Origin: Geodermatophilaceae bacterium NBWT11
Lineage (GTDB): Bacteria > Actinomycetota > Actinomycetes > Mycobacteriales > Geodermatophilaceae
NCBI GenBank assembly: GCA_014218215.1
Contig: CP043652.1
Location: 2,418,001 to 2,482,000, forward strand
Direction of reading: 5' to 3'
Length of the DNA: 64,000 bases
The notes under the pieces: model-generated
The model's database searches: none
Told to the model about the DNA's origin: nothing
The model's input: only the letters and a program-made list of their open reading frames with translations
Translations under genes and position numbers: made by a program
Part shown: positions 38,165-47,547 of the stretch, piece after piece
How the letters are laid out: every line of letters begins with the position of its first letter
How positions within the stretch are numbered: the stretch's first letter is position 1

Positions 38165-39088
38165 ATGCCTCAGCTCCCCGGGACCGATCTCACCGTCAGC
38201 GATCTCTGCTTCGGCGGCAACGTCTTCGGCTGGACCGCGGACGAGGCGACGTCCTTCGCGCTGCTGGACCGGTTCCACGACGCCGTGCCCTCGACGCAGT
38301 CGCCGTTCGTGGACTCCGCGGAGATGTACGGCAACGGCCTGAGCGAGCAGATCCTGGGCCGGTGGATGGCCGAGCGCGGCGCCCGCGACCGGGTGGTGGT
38401 GGCCACCAAGGCCAGCCCCGGCGAGAAGGAGCACCCGCTGGCGGCCGCGGAGATCCAGGCTGCGTGCGAGCGCTCGCTGCGCAACCTGCAGGTCGACACG
38501 ATCGACCTCTACTACGCCCACTACGACGACGAGACGACCCCGCTGGAGGAGTCGCTGACCGCCTTCGACGCCCTCGTGCAGGCCGGCAAGGTGCGGTACG
38601 TGGCGGCCTCGAACTACTCGGCCGCGCGGCTGACCGAGGCGCTGGACCTGCAGCAGGCCCACGGCCTCGCCCCCTACGTGGCGCTGCAGCCGCACTACAA
38701 CCTGATGGAGCGACCGGTCTACGAGGACGAGCTGCGCGACGTCGTCGCCGCCCGCGGCCTGGGCACGCTGCCCTACTTCTCGCTGGCCAAGGGCTTCCTG
38801 ACCGGCAAGTACGCCGCCGGGCAGACCATCGACAGCCCGCGGGCCAAGGGCGCCTCGGCCTACGTGGGGGACAAGGGCGACCGGGTGCTCGCCGCCCTGG
38901 CGGAGGTCGCCGGGGCCCACGGCACCACCGGCTCGGCCGTCGCGCTGCGCTGGCTGGCCGACCAGCCCACCGTCGTCGCCCCGATCGCCAGCGGCCGCAG
39001 CGTCGAGCAGCTCGCCGACCTGCTGCCGATGCTCGACCTGGTGCTCACCGACGACGAGCGGCAGGCCCTCACCGACGCCAGCGCCTGA
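38165..39088 (+). CDS. Aldo/keto reductase
   Basis: About 307 residues. The TIM barrel carries the catalytic tetrad: the Asp and Tyr in VDSAEMYGNG, the Lys in VVVATKASPG and the His in LYYAHYDD; NADPH contacts are in the C-terminal IASGRSVEQLADL. It belongs to the YajO/Tas-like subgroup that reduces small aldehydes and ketones. Substrate not predictable. Confidence 0.9.
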   Translation: MPQLPGTDLTVSDLCFGGNVFGWTADEATSFALLDRFHDAVPSTQSPFVDSAEMYGNGLSEQILGRWMAERGARDRVVVATKASPGEKEHPLAAAEIQAACERSLRNLQVDTIDLYYAHYDDETTPLEESLTAFDALVQAGKVRYVAASNYSAARLTEALDLQQAHGLAPYVALQPHYNLMERPVYEDELRDVVAARGLGTLPYFSLAKGFLTGKYAAGQTIDSPRAKGASAYVGDKGDRVLAALAEVAGAHGTTGSAVALRWLADQPTVVAPIASGRSVEQLADLLPMLDLVLTDDERQALTDASA

Positions 39089-39091
39089 CGC

Positions 39092-40159
39092 TCAGCCGGC
39101 GGTCGCGGCCCCGGCCAGGTCCTCGACCCGCAGCAGGCCGACGACGGCGCCCAGGGCGTCGGTGCACGGCACCGGGTCGAACCGGTGCGCCGGCCGCCGG
39201 GCCAGTGCGCGGTGCAGCGCCTCGGCGACCGGGGTGTCGGCGGGCAGGGTGAGCGTGACGGGGGCGTCGAACCAGACACCGGTCCGGGCGTCGACCAGGC
39301 TCATCGTCGCCGGGTGGCCGTCGGGGTCGAGGACGACGACGGGCGGGGTGAGCTGGCGGTCGTCGCGGCCGGGCAGCCAGCACCGCACCGGGCGCAGCAG
39401 CCCGGCCACGCTGGCGTCCCGTCGTCCCTGCACGGCGCGTCCGCGCAGCAGCCGCAGGACGTCGGCGGCGGCCGGGCCGGGGGTCTCGCCCGGGCGGCCG
39501 AGCAGCCAGCCGCGGGCCAGGTGCACCCCGAGGGCGCTGAGGCCCGACAGCTCGGCGGTGGTCTCCACGCCGTCGGCCAGCACGAGGGCGCCGGTGCGCT
39601 CGGCGTAGCCCAGCACGCCGGCGGCGACGGCGGTGCGGCGCGGGTCGCCGGCCAGTCCGGCGGTCAGCGCCGGGGGCAGGACGACGACGTCGGCGGGCAG
39701 CTGGGGGAGCCGGTGCAGCAGCGTGGTGGGGACGGCGAGGCTGGCGCCCCGGTCGGCGAGCAGGTGGCAGCGTCGCAGCAGGGTGCCCTCGTCGTCCACG
39801 GGGGAGTCGGCGAGCTCCAGGAGGACCCCGGCCAGCGGGGTGTCCAGGGCCTCGTGCACCACGGGCGCGCCGAGCAGCCAGGGGTCGACCGGGATCGACA
39901 GCCAGCCGTCGGCGGGCCGCCGGGCCAGCGCGGTCTGCAGCAGCAGGGCCTGCAGGGGGGCGGCGAGACCCGCGTCGGCCGCGGCGGCGAACCAGACGTC
40001 GGGGGTGGCGGTGCCGGGGAAGCGGGCGGCGGCCGACCAGCCGGCCACGGAGGCGGCGGACAGGTCGATCACCGGCGACAGCGCGAGGCTGAGGTCGTCG
40101 GGGTCGGCCAGCAGCGGGCGGCAGTCGGCGCGGCGCGTGGGCTCGAACAGATCGGTCAC
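39092..40159 (-). CDS. Degenerate EAL-domain protein with CBS-like tail
   Basis: About 355 residues from a GTG. Residues 25-230 follow the EAL phosphodiesterase fold: VLLELADSP in place of the ESG/EITE strand, LADGVET in place of AEGVET, and ARGWLLGRP in place of QGY..GRP. The signature EAL(A)R is replaced by GWSAAARF and several metal ligands are missing, so it should not hydrolyse c-di-GMP but may bind it. The C-terminal TPVAEALHRALARRPAHRF and VVGLLRVEDLAG form a single CBS-like unit. It lies next to an intact GGDEF-EAL protein on the same strand, so it could be a c-di-GMP effector. Confidence 0.72.
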   Translation of the reverse strand: MTDLFEPTRRADCRPLLADPDDLSLALSPVIDLSAASVAGWSAAARFPGTATPDVWFAAAADAGLAAPLQALLLQTALARRPADGWLSIPVDPWLLGAPVVHEALDTPLAGVLLELADSPVDDEGTLLRRCHLLADRGASLAVPTTLLHRLPQLPADVVVLPPALTAGLAGDPRRTAVAAGVLGYAERTGALVLADGVETTAELSGLSALGVHLARGWLLGRPGETPGPAAADVLRLLRGRAVQGRRDASVAGLLRPVRCWLPGRDDRQLTPPVVVLDPDGHPATMSLVDARTGVWFDAPVTLTLPADTPVAEALHRALARRPAHRFDPVPCTDALGAVVGLLRVEDLAGAATAG

Positions 40160-40218
40160 ACCGTGTACGTCGACGCCCGGCGCGGGGGGCTTGACGCCGT
40201 CCCACCCCGTCGAGGGGG

Positions 40219-42540
40219 TCAGCCGACGGTGAGGGCGCGGCGCTCGAGCAGGGCGGGCACGTCGGCGCCGTCCATCGGCCGGCCCAGCAGGTAGCCCTGG
40301 GCGAACTCGCAGCCCAGCTCGCGCAGCGCCCGCACCTGGGAGGGGCGCTCCACGCCCTCGGCGACCACCTGCAGGCCGATGTCGTCAGCCAGCCGCAGCA
40401 CCGCGCGCAGGAAGGTGGCCTGGCGGGCGTCGGTGTCGATGGTCGTGAGGAAGGACCGGTCGATCTTCACCGAGTCCAGCGGCATCGAGTTCAGCTGGGC
40501 CAGCGAGGAGTAGCCGACCCCGAAGTCGTCGAGGGAGACCCCGACGCCCAGGGTGCGCAGCTGGACGACGGTGCGCCGGGCGGCGTCCAGGTCGGCGAAG
40601 ATGCCGGACTCGGTGATCTCCAGGACCAGCCGACCCGGCAGCAGCCGGTAGCGGGTCACCAGCTCGCCGACGGTGTGCACGAAACCGGGGGCGATCAGCT
40701 GGCTCGGGGCGATGTTGACGTGCACCGTCAGCGGTTCGTGCCGGCCGCGGGTCCAGTCCGCGAGCTGGCCGCAGGCCTCGGTGAGCAGGTCGGCGGTGAG
40801 CGCCGGCATCAGGCCGGTGCGCTCGGCGAGGGGGATGAAGACGTCGGGCGGGACGTCGGCGTCCCCGTTGCGCCAGCGGGCCAGCGCCTCCAGGCCCAGC
40901 ACCCGGCCGGTCTCCAGCTCCACGATCGGCTGGTAGGCCAGCCGCACCCGGCGGTCGTCGATGGCGGTGCGCAGCGCCTGCCGCAGCTCCTGGTCCTGCA
41001 GCTCGGCCAGGCTCATGCCCACGCTGTAGGTGACGATCCGGTCCTTGCCCGAGCGCTTGGCCGAGTACATCGCGGTGTCCGAGCGGGCCAGCAGCTCGTC
41101 GGCGGCGATCGGCGGGTCGTCGGCCGAGAGCGCGCAGATGCCGATGCTGGCGTGCACCTGGAGGCTGGTGCCGCGCAGCGTGAACGGGGTGGTCAGGCCG
41201 CCGGCGATCTTGTCGCCGATCTGCAGGGGGTCCCCGCCGTCCTCGAGCAGGACGGCGAACTCGTCGCCGCCGAGCCGGGCCACGGTGTCCCCGGTGCGCA
41301 CCGAACCGGTGAGCCGTTCGGCCACCCGGACCAGCAGCTCGTCGCCGGCGGCGTGCCCGAGGGTGTCGTTGATGACCTTGAAGTCGTCGAGGTCGAGGAA
41401 CACGACGGAGACCGGGCGCAGGTCACGGGCGTGCAGCTGGAGGGCGTGCTCGAGCCGGTCGCGGAACAGCGCCCGGTTGGCGATCCCGGTGAGGCCGTCG
41501 TGGAAGGCCTGGTGGCGCAGCTCGGCCTCGCGCACCGCGAGCTCGGCGGCCAGCCGGCCGTTGTCGCGCAGCGCCAGGTACTGCCGGGCGAGCAGCAGGG
41601 CGACGACCAGTCCGGCGGTGAGCAGCTCCCCGCCGTCCAGCTGGCGCCCGCCCACCGCGAGGGCGGCGGTGACGACGAGGGCCGCCGCGACCGGCACGTA
41701 GGGCAGGAAGGCGGCCCGGGCGCTGGCGCGGCGGACGGTGTGCTCCCGGCCTGCCGGCCCCTCGGTGCCGTCGACGTCCCGAGGGCTCAGCGCCGCCAGC
41801 GCGATGAGCAGGAAGCCGGCGACCCAGCCCAGGTCCAGCGAGCTGCCCACGTAGCCGCCGGTCGCGGCCACGTAGGCGAAGGCGCTGTCGGAGACGCTGA
41901 AGGCGACCAGCCCGGCCCCGACCAGGGCCAACGGCGTCCGGCCACGGGTGCTGCGCGCCAGGGTGAGGACGGCCAGCACGACGAGCAGCACGTCGAGGAC
42001 GGGGTAGGCGACCAGCAGGGCGGAGGTCAGGGTGTTCTCGGTGACGTCGACGGCGACGACCGCCCCCAACGTGGTCTCCCAGCTCACCAGGCCGACCGCG
42101 GCCGAGGTCATCAGCGCGTCCAGGGGGCGCTGCCACCGGCCCGTGCGCCCGCCCCCGGCGGGGTGCAGCAGCAGTGCGGCGGCGGCCAGCAGGGGGAAGG
42201 CGATGAAGCCCACGTCGGCGAACGAGGGGAAGGGGGTGGCGCCGTCCTGGACGATCTCCACCCAGCACCACCAGCCCTGGGCCAGCGTCCAGGCCGCGGT
42301 GCCGGCGGTGAGCAGCCCCCAGGACCAGCGGTTGCGGCCGACGAGGCCGGCAGCCCGCCAGGCCCCGGCCGCGGTCGCGGCGGCCCCGGCCAGCAACTGG
42401 GCGAGGTTGGAGACGAAGCGGTCGAAGACGTCGGGGCTCGCGGTGACGGCGAGGACCTGGCAGACCGCGAGCACGACCACGACCGCCAGCACCGCGCCCG
42501 TGGGCGGTGCAGCGGGCCAGGGTCGTCGCCCCCGTTGCAT
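40219..42540 (-). CDS. Membrane-bound GGDEF-EAL protein
   Basis: About 773 residues. The first 310 residues hold about nine hydrophobic helices, forming a membrane sensor. The GGDEF domain (about 340-500) is intact as LGGDEFAVLLE with RTGD five residues before it. The EAL domain (about 515-765) is intact too: GLEALARWRNGD, LEITESGIF, LDDFGVGYSSL, KIDRSF, VAEGVE and FAQGYLLGRP. It may make or degrade c-di-GMP, one activity being dominant under given conditions. It is preceded by a start ATG with no nearby strong ribosome-binding site, and a degenerate EAL gene follows. Confidence 0.92.
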   Translation of the reverse strand: MQRGRRPWPAAPPTGAVLAVVVVLAVCQVLAVTASPDVFDRFVSNLAQLLAGAAATAAGAWRAAGLVGRNRWSWGLLTAGTAAWTLAQGWWCWVEIVQDGATPFPSFADVGFIAFPLLAAAALLLHPAGGGRTGRWQRPLDALMTSAAVGLVSWETTLGAVVAVDVTENTLTSALLVAYPVLDVLLVVLAVLTLARSTRGRTPLALVGAGLVAFSVSDSAFAYVAATGGYVGSSLDLGWVAGFLLIALAALSPRDVDGTEGPAGREHTVRRASARAAFLPYVPVAAALVVTAALAVGGRQLDGGELLTAGLVVALLLARQYLALRDNGRLAAELAVREAELRHQAFHDGLTGIANRALFRDRLEHALQLHARDLRPVSVVFLDLDDFKVINDTLGHAAGDELLVRVAERLTGSVRTGDTVARLGGDEFAVLLEDGGDPLQIGDKIAGGLTTPFTLRGTSLQVHASIGICALSADDPPIAADELLARSDTAMYSAKRSGKDRIVTYSVGMSLAELQDQELRQALRTAIDDRRVRLAYQPIVELETGRVLGLEALARWRNGDADVPPDVFIPLAERTGLMPALTADLLTEACGQLADWTRGRHEPLTVHVNIAPSQLIAPGFVHTVGELVTRYRLLPGRLVLEITESGIFADLDAARRTVVQLRTLGVGVSLDDFGVGYSSLAQLNSMPLDSVKIDRSFLTTIDTDARQATFLRAVLRLADDIGLQVVAEGVERPSQVRALRELGCEFAQGYLLGRPMDGADVPALLERRALTVG

Positions 42541-42657
42541 GAGGATCCCTTCGTGTCGCGCCGCTCTGGCCCGACACGGTGATCATCGGTGAACGTCCGG
42601 GTGGTCCTCATCCCCCGCAGGGGTGACCTGGTGCAGTCGACCGGTGACCGATCGCTG

Positions 42658-43422
42658 TCAGCGGCGGCCCAGACGGCGCCGCCGCCTGGCTGCGTCGTCC
42701 GCCGTCCGGGTGGTGGGCCGGCGCACCCGGGCCAGCCGGGACCGGGCCCGCAGCGGCAGGTCGATCGCGACCGGAGCGGCCCACCCGCGCCAGACCGACA
42801 GGATGCGCAGCCCGGTGACCAGCACGATCACCAGGACGGCGACGGGCAGGGGCGGCACGTCCAGCGGACCGGCGAGCACCGTCAACGCCGACGCCCCGAT
42901 CAGCGCGGCCACCGCGTTGTAGGGCCCGGGCTGCACGATGTCGGCGCGCTGGGCGAGCAGCACGTCGCGGATGACCGTGCCCCCGACCGCCGTCACCACC
43001 CCGATGAACACCACGCTCGCGCTGGGCAGCCCGGCCAGCTGCGCCTTCTGGGCGCCGATCAGGGTGAAGAAGCCCAGCGTGAGGGCGTCCAGACCGACCA
43101 GCAGCGCCGTCGCCCGGGACAGCCAGCCGGAGAAGAAGAAGGTGACCATCGCGGTGATCGCCACCGTCGGCAGGTAGGCCGGGTTGGTCAGCGCCACCAC
43201 CGGCACGCCGAGCAGCACGTCGCGGATCAACCCGCCGCCCAGCCCACCGGACACCGCCAGCAGCAGCACCCCGGACACCGCGAAGCCCTCACGGGCGGCC
43301 AGCAGACCGCCCGTGAGGGCTCCGATCACGATCGCGGCGAGGTCGACCGCCGCAGGGACGCGCAGCGCCTCGTCGGCGGCCACGTCCGCGGTGACCTGGA
43401 GGAGTGCGCCGGTGGTGCTCAC
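42658..43422 (-). CDS. TRIC-type cation channel (UPF0126 repeat protein)
   Basis: About 254 residues from a GTG. It has seven membrane helices in two UPF0126 repeats, each with the signature GGLGGGLIRDVLLG (residues about 60-75) and VGGTVIRDVLLAQ (about 145-158). Prokaryotic TRIC homologues form trimeric K+ or monovalent cation channels. A basic C-terminal tail of about 40 residues follows the last helix. Called by the two repeats and length. Confidence 0.87.
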   Translation of the reverse strand: MSTTGALLQVTADVAADEALRVPAAVDLAAIVIGALTGGLLAAREGFAVSGVLLLAVSGGLGGGLIRDVLLGVPVVALTNPAYLPTVAITAMVTFFFSGWLSRATALLVGLDALTLGFFTLIGAQKAQLAGLPSASVVFIGVVTAVGGTVIRDVLLAQRADIVQPGPYNAVAALIGASALTVLAGPLDVPPLPVAVLVIVLVTGLRILSVWRGWAAPVAIDLPLRARSRLARVRRPTTRTADDAARRRRRLGRR

Positions 43423-43438
43423 CGGCTCATGGTGCCCG

Positions 43439-45493
43439 CTACTGCGCGGGGGCCATCTCCAGGTCGACGGCGGTGTCGTCGGGGGTGTCCACGGCGGACT
43501 CCCCGGCCGGTGCGGCGGCCCGGACGCGGGCGTCCTCGGCGGCCATGGCCTCCTGGCGGGCGCCCTCGGTGTCCACGATCGAGGACTTCACCCACGCCTC
43601 GGGGATCGCGAAGGCGTCGACCAGCGTGCGCATGTGCGGCCGCAGCTCCTTGAGCAGCTGGTTGACCGCGCCGGTGAGCGCCTTGGCCCGGGTCGGGGTG
43701 AGCCGGCCGTGCTCGAGGAACCAGGCCTTGTCGGCCTCGATGGTGGTCAGCGCGTAGAGGTCGCACACCTTGGCCAGCAGCGCCTTGGCCGCGGGGTCGG
43801 TGGTCCGCTCGATGCCGGCGACGAACGCCTCCAGTACGACCCGGTCGATGTGCGTGACCGCCGTCTTGAGCACGTGGTCCTGCACGTCGTTGAAGATGTC
43901 GAAGGGCTTGATGCCCTTGGTGGCCGCCCCCTTGCGCAGCCGCTTGATCGCGCCGTCCAGCGTGTGCTTCTCGCGGTCCTCGAAGGCCCTGAGCTGCCAG
44001 CCGCGGTCCAGCAGCGAGACCTCCTCGTCCCGGCCGGGGACGGCGTCGACGAGCCGGGCGATCAGCGAGCGGGCCGCGGTGCGCTCGAGCACCGTCTCGC
44101 GCACCTGGTCGGCGACGAACTGGGCCTTGCCCCAGCCGTCGAGGGAGCCGAACGCGTCCCGGTACCCGGTCAGCAGCCCCTTGGCGACCAGCTGGAGCAG
44201 GACGGTGTTGTCGCCCTCGAAGGTGGTGAAGACGTCGGTGTCGGCCTTGAGCGCCGGCAGCCGGTTCTCCGCCAGGTAGCCCGCCCCGCCGCAGGCCTCG
44301 CGGGCCATCTGGATGGTGGCGGTGGCGTGCCAGGTCTGGGCGGCCTTGAGCCCGGCCGCCCGCGACTCGAGCTCGCGCTGGGCCGCCTCGTCGACGTCCG
44401 CCTGGCCCTGCACGTCGTGCATGGTGGAGACGAGCTCCTCCTGGGCGAAGTGCAGCGCGTAGCTCGTGGCCAGCGCCGGCAGCAGCTTGCGCTGGTGCAC
44501 CAGGTAGTCGTTGACCACGATCTCGCGGTCCTCGCCGGGGGCGGCGAACTGGCGGCGGACGTCGCCGTAGCGCACGGCGATCTCCAGCGCGAGCTTCGTC
44601 GCCGAGCCCGCCGACCCACCGACGCTGACCCGCCCGCGCACCAGGGTGCCGAGCATGGTGAAGAAGCGGCGGGTCTCGTTCTCGATGGAGGACGTGTAGG
44701 TGCCGTCGGCGGCGACCTGGCCGTACCGGTCCAGCAGCATGTCGCGCGGGACGGTGACGTGGTCGAAGGAGAGCCGGCCGTTGTCCACGCCGTTGAGCCC
44801 GGCCTTGGCGCCGTCGTCCCCGATGGTGACGCCGGGCGCGGCGTTGCCGGCCTCGTCACGGATGGGCACCAGCCAGGCGTGCACGCCGTGCCGCTCACCG
44901 CCGCTGACCAGCTGGGCGAACACGACGGCCATCCGGCCGTCCTGCGCGGCGTTGCCGATGTAGTCCTTGCGGGCCGAGTCGTGCGGGGTGTGCAGGTCGA
45001 AGGTCTCCGTCGCCGGGTCGTAGGTGCACGTCGTCCGCAGCTGCTGGACGTCGGACCCGTGGCCGGTCTCGGTCATCGCGAAGCAGCCCATGAGGTCGGC
45101 GGAGATGATGTCGGCGAGGAACCGCTCGTGGTGCCGCTCGGTGCCCAGCAGCTGCACGGCGCCGCCGAACAGCCCCCACTGCACGCCGGCCTTGACCATC
45201 AGCGACAGGTCGCCGAACGCGAGCATCTCGATCGAGGTGACCGAGGCGCCGGCGTCCTCCTGCCCGCCGTAGGCGCGCGGGAAGCCCAGCGCGGTGCGGC
45301 CGGTGGCGGCGAGCTCCTTGGTCAGGCCGGTGATCCGCGCACGGGCCTCGGCGTTGGACTCGCCGTAGACGGGGGCGTACTTCTCCTCCCCGAGCTGCTC
45401 GCGGGCGTCGCGGCGGACCTGTGCCCAGCGGCCGTCGAGCACCTCGGTGAGGCGGGCCGGGTCGACCGTGGTGGGGAGCGGCGTGCTGGTCAT
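43439..45493 (-). CDS. Acyl-CoA dehydrogenase, FadE5-like
   Basis: About 684 residues. The middle carries the acyl-CoA dehydrogenase core: CFAMTETGHGSDVQQLRTTC, then the FAD-contacting REACGGAGYLAENRLPALKAD and FEGDNTVLLQLVAKGLL. The long C-terminal extension makes it oxidase-like in size, as for mycobacterial FadE5. It should introduce the 2,3 double bond in an acyl-CoA chain. Next to TetR, FadA2, FabG4 and HtdX homologues it reproduces the Mycobacterium tuberculosis Rv0241c-Rv0244c neighbourhood. Its ATG overlaps the stop of the TetR gene as ATGA, so the two are translated together. Confidence 0.88.
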   Translation of the reverse strand: MTSTPLPTTVDPARLTEVLDGRWAQVRRDAREQLGEEKYAPVYGESNAEARARITGLTKELAATGRTALGFPRAYGGQEDAGASVTSIEMLAFGDLSLMVKAGVQWGLFGGAVQLLGTERHHERFLADIISADLMGCFAMTETGHGSDVQQLRTTCTYDPATETFDLHTPHDSARKDYIGNAAQDGRMAVVFAQLVSGGERHGVHAWLVPIRDEAGNAAPGVTIGDDGAKAGLNGVDNGRLSFDHVTVPRDMLLDRYGQVAADGTYTSSIENETRRFFTMLGTLVRGRVSVGGSAGSATKLALEIAVRYGDVRRQFAAPGEDREIVVNDYLVHQRKLLPALATSYALHFAQEELVSTMHDVQGQADVDEAAQRELESRAAGLKAAQTWHATATIQMAREACGGAGYLAENRLPALKADTDVFTTFEGDNTVLLQLVAKGLLTGYRDAFGSLDGWGKAQFVADQVRETVLERTAARSLIARLVDAVPGRDEEVSLLDRGWQLRAFEDREKHTLDGAIKRLRKGAATKGIKPFDIFNDVQDHVLKTAVTHIDRVVLEAFVAGIERTTDPAAKALLAKVCDLYALTTIEADKAWFLEHGRLTPTRAKALTGAVNQLLKELRPHMRTLVDAFAIPEAWVKSSIVDTEGARQEAMAAEDARVRAAAPAGESAVDTPDDTAVDLEMAPAQ

Positions 45494-46182
45494 CGGTTCT
45501 CCTCCGTGTGGTGCCGGGTCTTCTCGGGGATCTCGACCACGACGCCGGACAGTCCGGTCCACGCGAGGTCGGTGAGGTGTGCGGTGAGCTCGCCGCGGGA
45601 CATGCCGCCCGCCGAGCCGAGCCAGCGGTCGCCGGCCGAGCGGACCAGGCCCACCAGGCCGTGGCCCCAGGGGCCGGCGGCGGCGGTGTCCCGGCCGGCC
45701 TGCTCCAGGGCCAGCTCGACGAGGGCGGCGGCCTGGTCGCCGACGAGTTCGCTGAGCCCGGCGATCGGGTCGGCCTCGGGGTCGCGGTCGGCGGGGGAGT
45801 GGACGACGAAGCGGTAGAGCTCGGGATCGGCCTCGATGAAGGCCAGGTAGGTGTCGATGGCGGCGGCGACCATCTGGCGGGGCCGGTCGGTGTCGGCCAT
45901 GGCCACGCGCAGGGCCGCGAGCAGCTGCTCGGCGACCTGGGCGCAGACGGCGAGGTGCAGCTCGCCGCGGTCGGCGAAGTGCCGGTAGACGACGGTCTTC
46001 GACGTCCCTGCCGCGGCGGCGATCTCCTCCATGCCCACCCCGGGGCCGTGCTCGCCGACCGCGGTGACCGTGGCCTGGACGAGCTGCTCCCGACGGGCCC
46101 GCCGGTGCTCGTCCCACCGGGAGTCCCGCTTGTCGCGGGGCAGGGGTCCGATCTCGTGCTTCGTCACCGCCTCGGCTTTCAC
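45490..46182 (-). CDS. TetR-family regulator
   Basis: About 230 residues from a GTG (V-K-A-E-A-V-T-K). The N-terminal helix-turn-helix reads GMEEIAAAAGTSKTVVYRHFADRGEL. The ligand domain is unassigned; TetR regulators next to beta-oxidation genes often bind acyl-CoA. A dyad operator lies 9 bases upstream of its start, between it and the divergent thiolase gene, so it probably represses itself, fadE and the thiolase operon. Confidence 0.9.
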   Translation of the reverse strand: MKAEAVTKHEIGPLPRDKRDSRWDEHRRARREQLVQATVTAVGEHGPGVGMEEIAAAAGTSKTVVYRHFADRGELHLAVCAQVAEQLLAALRVAMADTDRPRQMVAAAIDTYLAFIEADPELYRFVVHSPADRDPEADPIAGLSELVGDQAAALVELALEQAGRDTAAAGPWGHGLVGLVRSAGDRWLGSAGGMSRGELTAHLTDLAWTGLSGVVVEIPEKTRHHTEENR

Positions 46183-46190
46183 GGCACCGA

Positions 46191-46211
46191 CGGTACCTGA
46201 TACCGTCGGTA
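46191..46211. promoter_or_regulatory. TetR operator with CGGTA/TACCG arms
   Basis: Three half-sites follow each other: CGGTA (46191-46195), a five-base spacer, TACCG (46201-46205), one base, then CGGTA (46207-46211). The first two form a dyad with a five-base centre and the last two a perfect 11-bp palindrome. It lies between the divergent TetR and thiolase genes, the classical position of a TetR operator. Confidence 0.7.
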
Positions 46212-46244
46212 CCGACAACGCCCGCCACTCGACGGAGGCACTCC

Positions 46245-47531
46245 GTGACCCGCCCTGACACCCGCTCGGCCGCGATCGTCGGCGGGAACCGCATCCCCTT
46301 CGCCCGCTCCAACTCCGCCTACGCCCGGGCGTCCAACCAGGACATGCTCACCGCGACCCTCGACGGACTGGTCGCCCGCTTCGGGCTGCAGGACGAGACG
46401 GTCGGCGAGGTCGTGGCCGGCGCCGTCCTCAAGCACTCGCGCGACTTCAACCTGACCCGCGAGTCCGTGCTCGGCTCCCGGCTGTCGGCCGCGACCCCTG
46501 CCTACGACGTCCAGCAGGCGTGCGGCACCGGTCTGGAGGCCGCCGTGCTGGTGGCCAACAAGATCGCCCTGGGCCAGATCGAGTCCGGCATCGCCGGCGG
46601 GGTGGACACCACCTCCGACGCTCCCCTCGCGGTGAACGAGGACCTGCGGCACGCGCTCATCGCGCTCAACAACGCGAAGACCCTCCCGCAGCGGCTCAAG
46701 GCCATCTCGGCGATCCGGCCGGGCCAGCTCGCTCCCGACATCCCGCGCAACGTCGAGCCGCGCACCGGGCTGTCGATGGGCGAGCACGCCGCGATCACGG
46801 CGAAGGAGTGGGCCGTCACCCGGGAGTCCCAGGACGAGCTCACCGTCGCCAGCCACCAGCACCTGGCCGCCGCCTACGACCGCGGCTTCTTCGACGACCT
46901 GATGACGCCGTTCCTCGGCCTCACCCGCGACCAGAACCTGCGGCCGGAGTCCTCGCTGGAGAAGCTGGCCACCCTGAAGCCGGTCTTCGGCAAGGGCGAG
47001 GGCGCCACCATGACGGCGGCCAACTCCACCCCGCTGACCGACGGGGCCTCGGTGGTGCTGCTGGCCAGCGACGAGTGGGCCGCGTCGAAGGGCCTGCCGG
47101 TGCTCGCGCACCTCGTCGATGCGCAGACCGCGGCCGTGGACTACGTGCACGGCGGCGAGGGCCTGCTCATGGCCCCGGCCTACGCGATGCCGGTGATGCT
47201 GGCCCGCAACGGCCTGACCCTGCAGGACTTCGACCTGTACGAGATCCACGAGGCGTTCGCCTCCACCGTGCTGTCCACCATGGCGGCCTGGGAGGACCCG
47301 GCGTTCTGCCGGGACAAGCTGGGCCTGGACGCCCCGCTGGGCTCCATCGACCGCAGCAAGCTCAACGTCAACGGCTCCTCGCTCGCCGCCGGCCACCCGT
47401 TCGCCGCCACCGGCGGTCGCATCGTGGCCTCGCTGGCCAAGGCGCTGCACGAGATGGGCCCGGGCAAGCGCGGGCTGATCTCGATCTGCGCCGCCGGCGG
47501 CCAGGGCGTCGTCGCCGTCCTCGAGTCCTGA
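46245..47531 (+). CDS. Acetyl-CoA acyltransferase (thiolase), FadA2-like
   Basis: About 428 residues from a GTG with a GGAGG ribosome-binding site. The nucleophilic cysteine is C93 in QQACGTGLEA, the second catalytic part is NVNGSSLAAGHPFAATGGR with its histidine, and SICAAGGQG holds the second cysteine. It catalyses the last, thiolytic step of beta-oxidation or the reverse condensation. It leads an operon with fabG and maoC-type genes (16-base gap, then a four-base-type overlap). Confidence 0.92.
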   Translation: MTRPDTRSAAIVGGNRIPFARSNSAYARASNQDMLTATLDGLVARFGLQDETVGEVVAGAVLKHSRDFNLTRESVLGSRLSAATPAYDVQQACGTGLEAAVLVANKIALGQIESGIAGGVDTTSDAPLAVNEDLRHALIALNNAKTLPQRLKAISAIRPGQLAPDIPRNVEPRTGLSMGEHAAITAKEWAVTRESQDELTVASHQHLAAAYDRGFFDDLMTPFLGLTRDQNLRPESSLEKLATLKPVFGKGEGATMTAANSTPLTDGASVVLLASDEWAASKGLPVLAHLVDAQTAAVDYVHGGEGLLMAPAYAMPVMLARNGLTLQDFDLYEIHEAFASTVLSTMAAWEDPAFCRDKLGLDAPLGSIDRSKLNVNGSSLAAGHPFAATGGRIVASLAKALHEMGPGKRGLISICAAGGQGVVAVLES

Positions 47532-47547
47532 GAAGGAGACCCACCCC

